In this document: positions 8,451 to 17,911 of the stretch, piece after piece
Layout of the letters: every line of letters starts with the position of its first letter
Position numbering within the stretch: the stretch's first letter is position 1
The notes under the pieces: model-generated
What the model was told of the DNA's origin: nothing
The model's database searches: none
What the model saw: only the letters and a program-made list of their open reading frames with translations
Source: Chelatococcus asaccharovorans
GTDB taxonomy: Bacteria > Pseudomonadota > Alphaproteobacteria > Rhizobiales > Beijerinckiaceae
Assembly (NCBI RefSeq): GCF_003201475.1
Contig: NZ_QJJK01000007.1
Coordinates: 186,001 to 250,000 of the forward strand
Reading direction: 5' to 3'
DNA: 64,000 bases
Made by a program: the position numbers and the translations under genes

Positions 8451-10259
8451 TCAGGAGACGACTTGCACATAGGTGCCGGGAGCATCGCAGAGCGGCTTGA
8501 GCCTGCCGTGGTCCGGGTCACGCGCCGGAACACGCTCGGGCGCCAGGGCCTCGAGCCAGCGGTGCCAGTCCGGCCACCACGAGCCTGGCGTCTCCTTTGC
8601 GCCCGCCAGCCATTCCTCCAGGGATCTGCCGAGTGGGGCGTCCGACGTCCAGAACTGATACTTGTTCTTGTGGGGTGGGTTCACGACGCCGGCGACATGG
8701 CCGGACCCCGCGATCACCAGTCGCACCGGGCCGCCGAACAGGCGGGCGCCGAGATGCACGGAACGGGCGGGTGCGATGTGGTCTTCTCGAGTCGCCAGGC
8801 TGTAGACGGGGAGAGTGACCTTGCCGAGGTCGAGCTTGATGCCGTCGATCGACATATTGCCGCGCGCCAGGTCGTTGTTGAGATAGCACCGCCGGAGATA
8901 GAAGGAATGCGTCGCCGCCGCCATGCGCGTCGGGTCGCTGTTCCAGTGCAGGAGGTCGAAGGGGTAGGGTGCCTGCCCCTTGAGGTAGACGTTGACGTAG
9001 TAGGGCCATATCAGGTCGTCCGGCCGCAGCATGTTGAAGGTCGTGCTCATATGCATGCCTTCGAGATAGCCGACCGGTTTCATCTTCTCCTCGACCGCCG
9101 CGATCTGCTCCTCGTCGATGAAGACCTTGAGATCGCCGGCGCGGGAGAAGTCAACCTGTGCCGTGAGCAGGGTGGCGGCGACGACGCGATCGATCCCCTG
9201 CGCCGCCATATAGGCCAGCGCCATCGAGAGCATGGTGCCGCCGATGCAATAGCCGATGACCGCTGCCCGTTTCTCTCCGGTGTTCTGCTCGATGGCATCG
9301 AGCGCGGCAAAAAGCCCCTCGCGCATATAGTCCTCGAAGCTCTTCGAGGCGAGGCTCGCATCCGGGTTCACCCAGGAAACGCAGAACACGGTCAACCCTT
9401 GTCCCACCATCCAGCGGATGAGGGATTTGTCTGGGTTGATGTCGAGAATGTAGTATTTGTTGATCCAGGGCGGCACGATCAGGACGGGGCAGCGCAGCAC
9501 CGTGGCGGTCGCTGGCGCATACTGGATCAATTCCATCATCTCATTGCGGAAAATGACCTTTCCGGGGGTGATCGCTATGTTCTCACCCAGCTTGAAGCGG
9601 GTGGGGTCGCTCTGGCGGATTTTCAGTTCGCCGTTCCCGGCCTTGATATCCTCGGCGAGCATTTTCATGCCGCGTACGAGATTGGCGCCGTTCTCGCGCA
9701 CGGTCTCGCGCAGGAGCTCGGGGTTGGTCGTGAGGAAATTCGACGGCGAAAGCGCACTGCCGATCTGCTTCACATAGAAGCGGGCCTTGTCGCGCGTATG
9801 GTCGTCGAGCCCTTCGGCGCCCTCGACGATCTGCTCGGCCCAGGTCGTGCTGATGAGATAGGCCTGTTTGACGAAATCGAACACCGGATTGTCCTGCCAT
9901 TCCGGGTCGAGAAAGCGCTTGTCGCGCGGATGGGCACTGACGATCGGCTCGCTCGCCTCGCCGCCAAGCCGTTTCAGGCTCGCGCTCCACAGGGCCAGGA
10001 AGTTCGACGTCAGCTTGGCCTGGGCCTCGATTGCCTTCTGCGGATTGGACATCCATTTTTCGGCGAGCTGGCTCATGGTCTTGACGACATCGCTGACCTC
10101 GTCGGCCTTGCCAACCTTCGGACCGTTTTCCTCCAGGGGGCGGAGATAGGCAGCGGTTGCCTTGCCCGCTTCCTCGACGAGTTGTGCGATGTTGCGGGAG
10201 AGCTCATCCAGATCCGTCAAGCCCGCGTCACGCGGTTCCTTGTCGGTGGTCTTCGTCAT
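8451..10259 (-). CDS. phaC: Class I poly(3-hydroxyalkanoate) synthase
   Basis: This enzyme polymerises (R)-3-hydroxyacyl-CoA into storage polyester at the granule surface. At 602 residues it is the class I size. The N-terminal domain contains WMSNPQKAIEAQAKL and DKRFLDPEWQDNPVFDFVKQ, then VRENGANLVRGMKML. The alpha/beta-hydrolase core has PPWINKYYILDINPDKSLIRW, the modified lipase box GYCIGGTM with catalytic Cys, DFSRAGDL, and the late His in the GSGHVAGVVNPP region. The frame starts at 10286, but GGAG 5 nt ahead of the ATG at 10259 favours MTKTTDKEPRDAGL. No phaA, phaB or phasin gene is adjacent. Confidence 0.96.
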   Translation of the reverse strand: MTKTTDKEPRDAGLTDLDELSRNIAQLVEEAGKATAAYLRPLEENGPKVGKADEVSDVVKTMSQLAEKWMSNPQKAIEAQAKLTSNFLALWSASLKRLGGEASEPIVSAHPRDKRFLDPEWQDNPVFDFVKQAYLISTTWAEQIVEGAEGLDDHTRDKARFYVKQIGSALSPSNFLTTNPELLRETVRENGANLVRGMKMLAEDIKAGNGELKIRQSDPTRFKLGENIAITPGKVIFRNEMMELIQYAPATATVLRCPVLIVPPWINKYYILDINPDKSLIRWMVGQGLTVFCVSWVNPDASLASKSFEDYMREGLFAALDAIEQNTGEKRAAVIGYCIGGTMLSMALAYMAAQGIDRVVAATLLTAQVDFSRAGDLKVFIDEEQIAAVEEKMKPVGYLEGMHMSTTFNMLRPDDLIWPYYVNVYLKGQAPYPFDLLHWNSDPTRMAAATHSFYLRRCYLNNDLARGNMSIDGIKLDLGKVTLPVYSLATREDHIAPARSVHLGARLFGGPVRLVIAGSGHVAGVVNPPHKNKYQFWTSDAPLGRSLEEWLAGAKETPGSWWPDWHRWLEALAPERVPARDPDHGRLKPLCDAPGTYVQVVS

Positions 10260-10383
10260 GTCGGCTCCATTCAGGGGCGAATGCATCGTCGATACCCGCG
10301 CGTCTCATATTTTCGACTTAATATTAAAGCCAGTTCGATTACAAAGGCACCTCTGGCGACGCAGGTGGACAGCGGGTATTGAG

Positions 10384-10788
10384 ATGCAGGTGCTGCAGAC
10401 GCATGACAAGAGGCAGATGATGATGGTTTTTGCGCCGCAGGCGAAGGTCGCCCGCCTTGCCATCGCTCTTGCCGTTGTGCTCGGCGGCCTCACCGCCTGC
10501 AATCCCGTGCGCGATGTCGCGGTATCCACGGGCTTCGGCGCCAAGGAGCCGGAGCCGGCGCAGTTCGTGCGGGACAATCGGCGCGACGATGTCGGCTATA
10601 TGCCCGTTGGCGTTCGCGCGCCCGACCGTCCCTCCAAGGCAAGGCCGAAGTCCGACGTCGATGCGCTCGCGCAGAGCATCGATGCCCGCCGGCAAGCCAA
10701 TGAGGCCGCGGGTACGACGGCCCGGTCGATGGGGGCCGAGACCAACGCCCGCCCCATTCCGAAGCCGCCGGCCCTGCCGCAGGAATGA
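10384..10788 (+). CDS. Small hypothetical lipoprotein
   Basis: This gene encodes a short secreted lipoprotein of unknown function. A basic N-terminus and hydrophobic stretch (RLAIALAVVLGG) lead into the lipobox LTAC, so the mature protein would start at Cys with NPVRDVAVSTGFG. The rest is polar and proline/arginine-rich (KARPKSDVDALAQSIDAR, PIPKPPALPQE). The start is ambiguous: ATG at 10384, or ATGs at 10420 and 10423 that follow AAGAGG at a better distance; all keep the lipobox. It is divergent from phaC. I recognise no domain. Confidence 0.72.
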   Translation: MQVLQTHDKRQMMMVFAPQAKVARLAIALAVVLGGLTACNPVRDVAVSTGFGAKEPEPAQFVRDNRRDDVGYMPVGVRAPDRPSKARPKSDVDALAQSIDARRQANEAAGTTARSMGAETNARPIPKPPALPQE

Positions 10789-11072
10789 GGAATCTGGTCG
10801 AGCAAGGCCGCATCGGGCGACTGACGACTGGTGGGACATGTCGGACAGTTACGTTTCTGCTAGAATTTGAAACGCAATAAACGCCTTTGGAACGAAAGCC
10901 GTTATATATAAGCGATCCTGCGCCATCATACCGCTGCTGGCGCATGGGGGCGAGACGATATTCAGCCGCGTCGCCGGCGGTTGAAGAAAGAGCCTGTGCC
11001 CTTGGCGGGGGCCTCACAACATCGGTCCACTACGCGAGAGAGTCGTCCCGGACCATTGATTGGAACGAAGCC

Positions 11073-12290
11073 ATGTCGGATTTTCACCGCATCAAGCGTC
11101 TGCCCCCCTATGTGTTTGAGCAGGTGAACCGAGCTAAGGCCGCAGCCCGGGCCAATGGCGCCGATATCGTCGATCTCGGCATGGGAAATCCCGATCTCTC
11201 CGCTCCTCGGCATGTCGTCGAGAAGCTGGTCGAGACGGCGGGGCGTCCGCGCACGGATCGCTACTCCGCTTCCAAGGGGATCGGTGGGCTTCGGCGCGCG
11301 CAGGCCGGATATTATGAGCGCCGCTTCGGCGTGAAGCTCAATCCGGACACCCAGGTCGTGGCTACCTTGGGCTCGAAGGAAGGCTTCGCCAATATGGCGC
11401 AGGCCATCACCGGACCGGGCGACGTGGTGCTCGTGCCCAACCCGAGCTATCCCATCCACGCCTTCGGCTTTCTCATGGCGGGCGGCGTGATCCGCTCGGT
11501 GCCCGCAGAGCCGACGCCGGCGTTTTTTCCGGCGCTCGAACGGGCGGTCGTGCATTCGATTCCGAAACCGATCGCGCTCGTGGTCTGTTATCCCTCGAAC
11601 CCGACGGCCTATGTGGCGTCGCTCGATTTCTACAAGGATCTCGTCGCCTTCGCCAAGAAGCACGAGCTGATTCTCCTGTCGGACCTCGCCTATGCCGAGG
11701 TTTACTTCGACGGCGAACCGCCGCCGTCCGTGCTGCAGGTGCCGGGGGCGATGGACGTGACCGTGGAATTCACCTCCATGTCGAAGACCTATTCCATGGC
11801 CGGTTGGCGCATGGGCTTTGCGGTGGGCAACGAGCGGCTGCTGGCGGCGCTGGCGCGGGTCAAGTCCTATCTGGACTATGGCGCCTTCACGCCGATCCAG
11901 GTGGCGGCGACGGCTGCGCTCAACGGCCCGGACGATTGCATTGTCGAGATGCGTGACACCTATCGCCGCCGGCGCGACGTGATGGTCGATGCTTTCGCGC
12001 GGGCGGGATGGAAGATTCCTGCGCCGAGCGCCTCGATGTTCGCCTGGGTTGAAATTCCCGAGCCGTTCCGGTCGCTCGGCAGCCTGGAGTTCTCCAAGCT
12101 GCTGATTGAGAAGGCGGATCTGGCGGTCGCACCGGGCATCGGCTTTGGCGAGCATGGTGATGATTTCGTGCGCATCGCGCTGGTGGAGAACGAGCAGCGT
12201 ATCCGCCAGGCGGCGCGAAATCTGCGGCGCTTCCTTGAAACCGCGGAGAAAACGTTGCACAACGTCGTGCCACTGGCGGCTCACCGCTAG
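11073..12290 (+). CDS. AlaC-type class I/II PLP aminotransferase
   Basis: This 405-residue fold-type I aminotransferase has the AlaC / LL-diaminopimelate-aminotransferase-like pattern: FHRIKRLPPYVFEQVNRAK, DLGMGNPDLSAPRHVVEKL, GSKEGFANMAQAI, VPNPSYPIHAFGF, VVCYPSNPTAYVA, DLAYAEVYFDG and the PLP lysine in TSMSKTYSMAGWRMGFAVG. It probably makes alanine or another amino acid from its keto acid; specificity is not readable. The frame is open from 10887, but the ATG at 11073 (MSDFHRIKRLPP) is where the family begins. It stands ahead of hom and glpX. Confidence 0.88.
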   Translation: MSDFHRIKRLPPYVFEQVNRAKAAARANGADIVDLGMGNPDLSAPRHVVEKLVETAGRPRTDRYSASKGIGGLRRAQAGYYERRFGVKLNPDTQVVATLGSKEGFANMAQAITGPGDVVLVPNPSYPIHAFGFLMAGGVIRSVPAEPTPAFFPALERAVVHSIPKPIALVVCYPSNPTAYVASLDFYKDLVAFAKKHELILLSDLAYAEVYFDGEPPPSVLQVPGAMDVTVEFTSMSKTYSMAGWRMGFAVGNERLLAALARVKSYLDYGAFTPIQVAATAALNGPDDCIVEMRDTYRRRRDVMVDAFARAGWKIPAPSASMFAWVEIPEPFRSLGSLEFSKLLIEKADLAVAPGIGFGEHGDDFVRIALVENEQRIRQAARNLRRFLETAEKTLHNVVPLAAHR

Positions 12291-12299
12291 ATCGCAAAT

Positions 12300-12327
12300 G
12301 GGTGTGGAGCCAACGGCTTCCACACCC
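12300..12327 (+). terminator. Hairpin after the aminotransferase gene
   Basis: GGGTGTGGAGCC and GGCTTCCACACCC pair with a single bulge around an AAC loop. There is no clear T run afterwards, so it may be a weak terminator or a processing/pause hairpin between the aminotransferase and hom. Confidence 0.5.
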
Positions 12328-12414
12328 TTGTGCCGATCAGCAGGAGCGGACAGGCCGCCGCATGCTGGCGCATGTTCCTGCGGGAACCAACATCAGGCCT
12401 GGTCTTAACGAACG

Positions 12415-13737
12415 ATGACTCAAGTTTTTCGCATAGGCATCGCCGGCCTTGGCACGGTGGGTGCATCCGCCGTGCTCATGCTCGATCGCCGCGCCAGGAG
12501 CTTGAGCGCAGGTTCAGGGCGCGAGGTAAGGGTCACGGCCGTCTCCGCCCGCGACCGGGCGCGCGACCGCGGCTTCGACATCGATCGTTTCACGTGGTTT
12601 GACGATCCCGTTGCGCTTGCCGCTTCGCCTGAGATCGATTGTTTCATCGAACTCATAGGCGGTGAAAAAGGCACCGCCAAGGCTGCCGTCGAGGCGGCCC
12701 TCAAGGCCGGCAAACATGTGGTGACCGCCAACAAGGCCCTGCTCGCGCGCCACGGCAGCGAGCTCGCTGCGCTTGCGGAGGCCAAGGGTGTCTCCTTGCA
12801 GTTCGAGGCGGCCGTTGCCGGTGGCGTGCCGATCGTCAAGACCCTGCGCGAGGCCATGGCGGGCAACGCCATCACCCGGATTTCCGGCATCCTCAACGGC
12901 ACCTGCAACTACATCCTGTCGCGCATGGAAGCCGAAGGCTTGAGCTTCGATGTCTGCCTGGGCGAGGCGCAGCGCCTCGGTTATGCGGAAGCCGACCCGA
13001 CCTTCGATATCGGCGGCTTCGACAGCGCCCACAAATTGGCGATCCTGACGAGCCTTGCCTTTGGCGCAGCGGTCGATGCCGATGCGATCCATGTGGAGGG
13101 CATCTCGGCGATCTCACCCATCGATATCCGCATGGCCCAGGAACTCGGCTACCGGATCAAGCTGCTCGGTGTCGCCGAGGCCACGGCAACGGGCATAGAG
13201 CAGCGCGTCCACCCCACCATGGTGCCGCTGACCTCGGCCATTGCCCAGGTCATGGGTGTCACCAATGCAGTGACCATCGCAGCCGACGCCGTGCGCGAGA
13301 TCACCTTGATCGGCCCGGGCGCCGGTGGCGACGCGACGGCCTCCGCCGTCGTGGCCGACATCGCCGATATCGCCCGTGGATCGGGCGGCATGCCTTTCGT
13401 GCTCCCGGTGGCCCAGCTCCGCAAGGCCGAGCGTGCACCCATGCAGCTCCACCATGGCGGCTATTATGTGCGGCTTACGGTGAACGACCGTCCGGGCGCC
13501 GCCGCCTCGATCGTCGGCCGCTTCGCCGAAGCCGATATTTCGCTCGAATCCATCGTGCAGCACCGCTCTGAAGATGCAGCGACACGTGATCCGACGGGCA
13601 GGTCCGGCGCGCCGGTTCCCGTCGTCCTGATCACCTACGCGACGACAGAGGCCGCAGTGCGTCAGGCCATCGATAAGGTGGTGGGTGACGGATACGTCGT
13701 CGAAACACCGCAGATCATCCGGATCGAGCGGGAATAG
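12415..13737 (+). CDS. hom: Homoserine dehydrogenase with C-terminal ACT domain
   Basis: This enzyme reduces aspartate-semialdehyde to homoserine, the branch point to threonine and methionine. Its 440 residues comprise an N-terminal NAD(P) domain (FRIGIAGLGTVGASAVLML), the catalytic domain (CFIELIGGEKGTAKAAVEAA, KHVVTANKALLARHG, EAAVAGGVPIVKTLREAM, SGILNGTCNYILSRM, GYAEADPTFDIGGFDSAHKL) and a C-terminal ACT regulatory domain (YYVRLTVNDRPGAAASIVGR). The ACT domain predicts feedback control, usually by threonine. Its homoserine would feed the O-acetylhomoserine enzymes at the window start. Confidence 0.96.
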   Translation: MTQVFRIGIAGLGTVGASAVLMLDRRARSLSAGSGREVRVTAVSARDRARDRGFDIDRFTWFDDPVALAASPEIDCFIELIGGEKGTAKAAVEAALKAGKHVVTANKALLARHGSELAALAEAKGVSLQFEAAVAGGVPIVKTLREAMAGNAITRISGILNGTCNYILSRMEAEGLSFDVCLGEAQRLGYAEADPTFDIGGFDSAHKLAILTSLAFGAAVDADAIHVEGISAISPIDIRMAQELGYRIKLLGVAEATATGIEQRVHPTMVPLTSAIAQVMGVTNAVTIAADAVREITLIGPGAGGDATASAVVADIADIARGSGGMPFVLPVAQLRKAERAPMQLHHGGYYVRLTVNDRPGAAASIVGRFAEADISLESIVQHRSEDAATRDPTGRSGAPVPVVLITYATTEAAVRQAIDKVVGDGYVVETPQIIRIERE

Positions 13738-13770
13738 TACAATCAAAGCGATGCGCAGGAGCGAAAGCTG

Positions 13771-14769
13771 ATGACCAATCCTAGCAGCCCCAAGCCGAAC
13801 CCGCATATTGAGCGGATCCTGACGCTGGAGCTGGTGCGGGTCACCGAGCGCGCGGCTGTTCTGGCGGCTAAGCTACGCGGCCGCGGCGACGAGAAGGCGG
13901 CCGACCAGGCGGCCGTGGATGCCATGCGCCGCGAGCTCAACCGCCTCGCCATCGATGGCACGGTGGTGATCGGCGAGGGCGAGCGCGACCAGGCGCCCAT
14001 GCTGTTCATCGGCGAGAAGGTCGGCAACAAATCCGGCCCGAAAGTCGATATCGCGGTCGATCCGCTGGAGGGCACCACGCTCTGCGCGCGCGACATGCCG
14101 GGCTCCATCGCCGTGATGGCGATGGCGGAAGAGGGCACGCTGCTCCACGCGCCGGACGCCTATATGCACAAGATCGCCATTGGCCCGGGCCATCCGCGCG
14201 GGCTCGTCAGCCTGGACGCATCGCCTGAGGACAACCTGAACGCCCTCGCCAAGGCCAAGGGCGTCAAGGTTGAGGATTTGACTGTCCTTATCCTCGACCG
14301 GCCGCGCCACGCGGATCTCATCGCCACCGTCCGGCGCGTCGGCGCCGCCGTGCGGCTCATCACCGACGGTGATGTCATGGGGGTCATTTTCACCACCATG
14401 CCGGAGAAGACGGGCATCGACATCTACATGGGCATCGGCGCGGCCCCCGAGGGCGTGCTTGCGGCGGCGGCCCTGCGGTGTGTCGGCGGGCAGATGGAGA
14501 CGCGGCTCATTCTGGACACGCCCGAGCAGCTCGAGCGCGCGGCGAAGATGGGTATTTCCGACCCCAACCGGAAATATCAGATCGAGGACATGGCCTCGGG
14601 CGATGTCGTCGTCGCGGCCACGGGCGTGACCGACGGCGCGCTTCTCTCGGGGGTGCGCTTCGGCAATAGCTTCATCGAGACCGATACGCTCGTTTATCGT
14701 TCGGCGACCGGCACGGTTCGTCGCATCAGCGCCGAACACCGGAACTTCGATAAGTTCCATCTCGGCTGA
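13771..14769 (+). CDS. glpX: Class II fructose-1,6-bisphosphatase
   Basis: This gluconeogenic phosphatase hydrolyses fructose-1,6-bisphosphate to fructose-6-phosphate. Its 332 residues carry GlpX motifs: IDGTVVIGEGERDQAPML, DIAVDPLEGTTLCARDMPG (metal-binding Asp/Glu), YMHKIAIGPG, RLITDGDVMGVIFTTMP and GIGAAPEGVLAAAALRC. It starts 33 bp after hom and lies in the hom-glpX-recJ order common to this bacterial order. Confidence 0.96.
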   Translation: MTNPSSPKPNPHIERILTLELVRVTERAAVLAAKLRGRGDEKAADQAAVDAMRRELNRLAIDGTVVIGEGERDQAPMLFIGEKVGNKSGPKVDIAVDPLEGTTLCARDMPGSIAVMAMAEEGTLLHAPDAYMHKIAIGPGHPRGLVSLDASPEDNLNALAKAKGVKVEDLTVLILDRPRHADLIATVRRVGAAVRLITDGDVMGVIFTTMPEKTGIDIYMGIGAAPEGVLAAAALRCVGGQMETRLILDTPEQLERAAKMGISDPNRKYQIEDMASGDVVVAATGVTDGALLSGVRFGNSFIETDTLVYRSATGTVRRISAEHRNFDKFHLG

Positions 14770-14849
14770 TTGCGCGTCTTCCGGAGGACGCCGTGTGCTG
14801 CGGCTTCGTCCGGGGGGAAGCCGTGGAGCAACCTCGGGCCACCGTCGTG

Positions 14850-14890
14850 TTCATGGATCCCGGACACCGGCTTTGCCGGTTCCGGGATGG
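14850..14890 (+). repeat. Palindromic intergenic repeat, family A, copy 3
   Basis: TTCATGG is followed by ATCCCGGA (14857-14864), the inner arms ACCGGC / GCCGGT around TTT, and TCCGGGAT (14881-14888). It is the best-formed copy of the family seen at 2315-2360 and 2391-2432. Confidence 0.7.
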
Positions 14891-15056
14891 CAGGCGAGAT
14901 TGCTGCCTCCGGCGCGTCTTTGCGCGGAAAAACGCTTTGAGCGCAATGTATTATGCGTGAATAGTGAATCATTGTCCGAGCTTCGATGTGGCGGATTCAG
15001 TTTCGCAGCTCCGGCTGCCAAGCGATTCAGGTGATTCAACAATTGCCGACTCGAGA

Positions 15057-15158
15057 GCAAGTCCGTCTGTCGCGGACTTGGCAACGCTCGAAAATTGACG
15101 AGCAAATTCATCGCCTTAGATGGTCAGACGATTCCATCTAAGCCGGATTTGCTCTAGG
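15057..15158 (+). repeat. Intergenic repeat, family B, copy 1 (two hairpins)
   Basis: This 102-bp element has two inverted repeats. The first is AAGTCCG-N7-CGGACTT, near its start. The second is TTAGATGG-N10-CCATCTAA at 15117-15142, followed by GCCGGATTTGCTCTAGG. A shorter copy with the same ends lies at 33759-33833. It is non-coding; its function is unknown. Confidence 0.72.
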
Positions 15159-15242
15159 CCTGATATGGCCCATGCGGGATAAGCCGGGTACAGATGATCG
15201 CGCCTCATTTCCATGCGGCGCGCGCGCCTCTAAAGTCACCCG

Positions 15243-17048
15243 GTGATTCCAACGTCCCCGACCTCTGTCCCCAGACCTTTCCTCGGTGTGGCCCAGTCCG
15301 CACTCGGGCAGACGTGGCGCGACCGGCTCGATGATGTCGGCGCGGCGACGGCGCTCGCCATGGTCCAGTCCCACGGGTTGCCGGATGTCGTGGCGCGGAT
15401 CCTCGCGGCGCGCGGTATCGCAGGCGAGGAGGCCTCCGGTTATCTCGAACCGCGGTTGCGCGACCTCATGCCGGATCCCTCAGTCCTGCGGGATATGGAG
15501 GCGGCCGTCGACCGGCTGGCGCAAGCGATCGCCCGTCAGGAGACGGTGGCGATCTTCGGTGACTACGACGTCGATGGCGCTTGCTCCACCGCGCTGCTCG
15601 CCAGTTTCCTCGCGCGTTGCGGCACCCGCTTCATCATTCATATTCCCGATCGCATCACCGAGGGTTACGGGCCGAATGTGGAGGCCATCAGGGCTCTGAA
15701 GGCGGAGGGCGCGCACCTCTTGGTGACGGTCGACTGCGGCACGACGAGCTTCGAGCCGCTGGCCGAGGCGGCTCGGCTTCACCTCGACACCCTGGTGATC
15801 GACCATCATCAGGCCCCGCAGGAGCTGCCGCAGGCGACAGCGATCGTCAATCCTAACCGCCAGGACGATCTCTCCGGCCTGGGCCATCTCGCGGCCGCCG
15901 GCGTCGTCTTCATGGTGCTCGTCGCGCTCAACCGGCGCCTGCGCGGCGAGGGCTTCTGGGACGGGCGCGGCGGCCCGCCCGATCTCCTCGGCGATCTCGA
16001 TCTCGTCGCCCTCGCCACGGTCGCCGATGTGGTGCGCCTCGAAGGCCTGAACCGCGCCTTCGTCCGCCAGGGGCTCGGCGTGATGCGGCAGCGGCGACGG
16101 CCGGGACTGACGGCGCTTCTCGATGCGGCTGCGCTGCGCGGCCCGCCGGAGGCGTGGCATCTCGGCTTTCTCGTCGGGCCGCGCATCAATGCCGGCGGCC
16201 GCATCGGCGATGCAGCCCTTGGCGCCAAGTTGCTGCTCACCGACGACAGTCTGGCGGCGGCGCAGATCGCCGGAGAGCTCGACCGGCTCAATCGCGAGCG
16301 CCAGGTCATCGAACAGCAGGCCGTGGAAGAGGCGACAGCCGAGGCGGAGCGCCAGCTTGGGGAGCGAGATGCGTCGGTCCTGGTTGTCGCATCCGCGGAT
16401 TGGCATCCGGGCATCGTCGGGCTCGTCGCGGCCCGCCTCAAGGAGCGCTTCCGTCTGCCGGCTTTCGCCTTCGCCCTGACGCCGGGGGGCGGGACTGGAT
16501 CCGGCCGCTCGATCCCGGGTGTCGATCTCGGCCGCGCCGTGCGCGCGGCGGTGGAGGCGGGGCTCGCCGTCAAGGGTGGCGGGCATGCGATGGCCGCCGG
16601 CGTCACGCTCAGTTCCGACGGCCTTCAGCCGTTCGCGGCCTATCTCGACAGCATGCTGGCGGCCACGGTCGCGGAGGCCCGCATCGACAGCGGCCTTGCA
16701 ATCGATGCGGCCGTGACGGCCGGCGGCGCAAATCCGGCGCTCGTCGCCGGCATCGCCCAGGCGGGTCCCTATGGCTCCGGGAATCCGGAGCCCGTCTTCG
16801 CCTTTCCCCACCACCGGCTGGCGGACGTGTCCGAAGTCAAGGGGCATGTTCGCGTAACGCTGAAGAGCGGGGATGGCACCAGCCTTGGCGGCATGGCCTT
16901 CCGCAGTGCCGACCGCCCGCTGGGGCAGGCACTGCTGGGCGCGCGCGGACGTATGCTCCATGTGGCAGGCACCCTGGCGCTGGATACCTGGGGCGGGCAG
17001 GTCAAAGTGAGCCTGCGCGTGCTCGACGTGGCGGAGCCGGTGCGCTGA
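15243..17048 (+). CDS. recJ: Single-stranded-DNA-specific exonuclease RecJ
   Basis: This 5'-to-3' single-strand exonuclease acts in RecF-pathway recombination and mismatch repair. Its 601 residues show the DHH phosphoesterase motifs: FGDYDVDGACSTALL, TVDCGTTSFEPLAEA, VIDHHQAPQELP, VNPNRQDD, and the DHHA1 motifs GGGTGSGRSIPGVDLG and KGGGHAMAAGVTLS. The C-terminal OB-fold region (VSEVKGHVRVTLKSGDG) is present. The start is GTG at 15243; no strong Shine-Dalgarno precedes it, so the exact N-terminus is less certain than the call. Confidence 0.95.
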   Translation: MIPTSPTSVPRPFLGVAQSALGQTWRDRLDDVGAATALAMVQSHGLPDVVARILAARGIAGEEASGYLEPRLRDLMPDPSVLRDMEAAVDRLAQAIARQETVAIFGDYDVDGACSTALLASFLARCGTRFIIHIPDRITEGYGPNVEAIRALKAEGAHLLVTVDCGTTSFEPLAEAARLHLDTLVIDHHQAPQELPQATAIVNPNRQDDLSGLGHLAAAGVVFMVLVALNRRLRGEGFWDGRGGPPDLLGDLDLVALATVADVVRLEGLNRAFVRQGLGVMRQRRRPGLTALLDAAALRGPPEAWHLGFLVGPRINAGGRIGDAALGAKLLLTDDSLAAAQIAGELDRLNRERQVIEQQAVEEATAEAERQLGERDASVLVVASADWHPGIVGLVAARLKERFRLPAFAFALTPGGGTGSGRSIPGVDLGRAVRAAVEAGLAVKGGGHAMAAGVTLSSDGLQPFAAYLDSMLAATVAEARIDSGLAIDAAVTAGGANPALVAGIAQAGPYGSGNPEPVFAFPHHRLADVSEVKGHVRVTLKSGDGTSLGGMAFRSADRPLGQALLGARGRMLHVAGTLALDTWGGQVKVSLRVLDVAEPVR

Positions 17049-17204
17049 CCGAGGCTGCGGTTGCCCGTCACGGCTGCCGCTGATCGATCTTCCTGTGAGT
17101 TATGGCAATCGGTGATCATTTGACTTGCAGGAAGGCTTGCGGCCCGTTGCGAAGGCCTCTATATGTTCGCGCCAACGCAGCCGAGCGATCGGCCTGTTGC
17201 CGGA

Positions 17205-17279
17205 GCGCTCTTCGTCTATCGGTTAGGACGCCACCCTTTCACGGTGGAGAGAGGGGTTCGATTCCCCTAGAGCGCGCCA
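17205..17279 (+). tRNA. tRNA-Glu(TTC)
   Basis: The acceptor arms GCGCTCT and AGAGCGC pair perfectly, followed by discriminator G and an encoded CCA (17277-17279). The D-arm is CGTCTATCGGTTAGGACG, the anticodon stem CCACC/GGTGG encloses CTTTCAC (anticodon TTC), and the T-arm is GAGGGGTTCGATTCCCCT. All parts match glutamate tRNA. Confidence 0.96.
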
Positions 17280-17488
17280 CTTCTGGGCAGATCCGCAAAC
17301 AGCCGGATGGGCGGCGGAGCATTGCTGCAGTCCTGCTGATCATGCGATGAAACTCTGCCTGTTACATTCCCCGGCGGAGACATGCCGGTGCTCCAGGCGC
17401 TGCTCATCCCCGGCAGCCCCTTCTGGGGCGCCGGCAAATCATGATGAGCGTTGATTGATCGGAAGCCGCCCCGCACCGCGGCAGCCGC

Positions 17489-17911
17489 TCAGCCCTCCCG
17501 GTTGGGCGTGCCGAGTACGTGCGTGTTAGGGGGCAGCATGACCTGATCGAAGGTTTGGGTGAACATGGCCGCGGCGAAGAACGCGACGGCGTGAAGCGTC
17601 TCGTTGCCCGTATTGACGATGTCGTGCCGCACATTCGGCGGCAGGGCGAAGACGCTTCCCGGTCCGATGGCCTGGGTACCATCCTCCATCAATAGTTCGC
17701 CTTTCCCGGACAGGATGTACTGGGTCTCTTCGGTGGCATCCGTGTGCCAGCCAAGGCGCCCGCCCACAGGGATTTCGTAGACGATCGTGGAGGACTGGGT
17801 CGCCCCATGCCCACCGCAGGTCGCAAAGGCGCCCAGCCAGTTGACCGCCGGATCAGTCGCGCCCTGGACGTGAATGCGCGCAATCCCCTCTGAGATAACA
17901 ATGGGTACCAT
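17489..17911 (-). CDS. Cupin-domain protein
   Basis: This 140-residue protein is a single cupin beta-barrel. Metal-ligand motif 1 is GGRLGWHTDATEETQYILSG and motif 2 is PPNVRHDIVNTGN. The C-terminal FFAAAMFTQTFDQVMLPPNT is typical of small cupins. The frame extends to 18046, but the ATG at 17911 has GGAG 6 nt ahead and gives MVPIVISEGIARIHVQG. The downstream partner of an unknown winged-helix regulator gene, it might be an enzyme or a ligand-sensing protein; no reaction can be named. Confidence 0.82.
   Translation of the reverse strand: MVPIVISEGIARIHVQGATDPAVNWLGAFATCGGHGATQSSTIVYEIPVGGRLGWHTDATEETQYILSGKGELLMEDGTQAIGPGSVFALPPNVRHDIVNTGNETLHAVAFFAAAMFTQTFDQVMLPPNTHVLGTPNREG

Larger units (their letters stand above)
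14770..15242. other. Repeat-containing intergenic region before recJ
   Basis: This 473-bp gap holds one family-A palindromic repeat (14850-14890) and the long family-B repeat (15057-15158), both listed separately. I see no protein-coding frame with family features. Confidence 0.55.

Noticed and set aside
8424-10382. 650-codon plus-strand frame opposite phaC
   Set aside because: Antisense shadow of PHA synthase, whose motifs (GYCIGGTM and others) are unambiguous on the minus strand.
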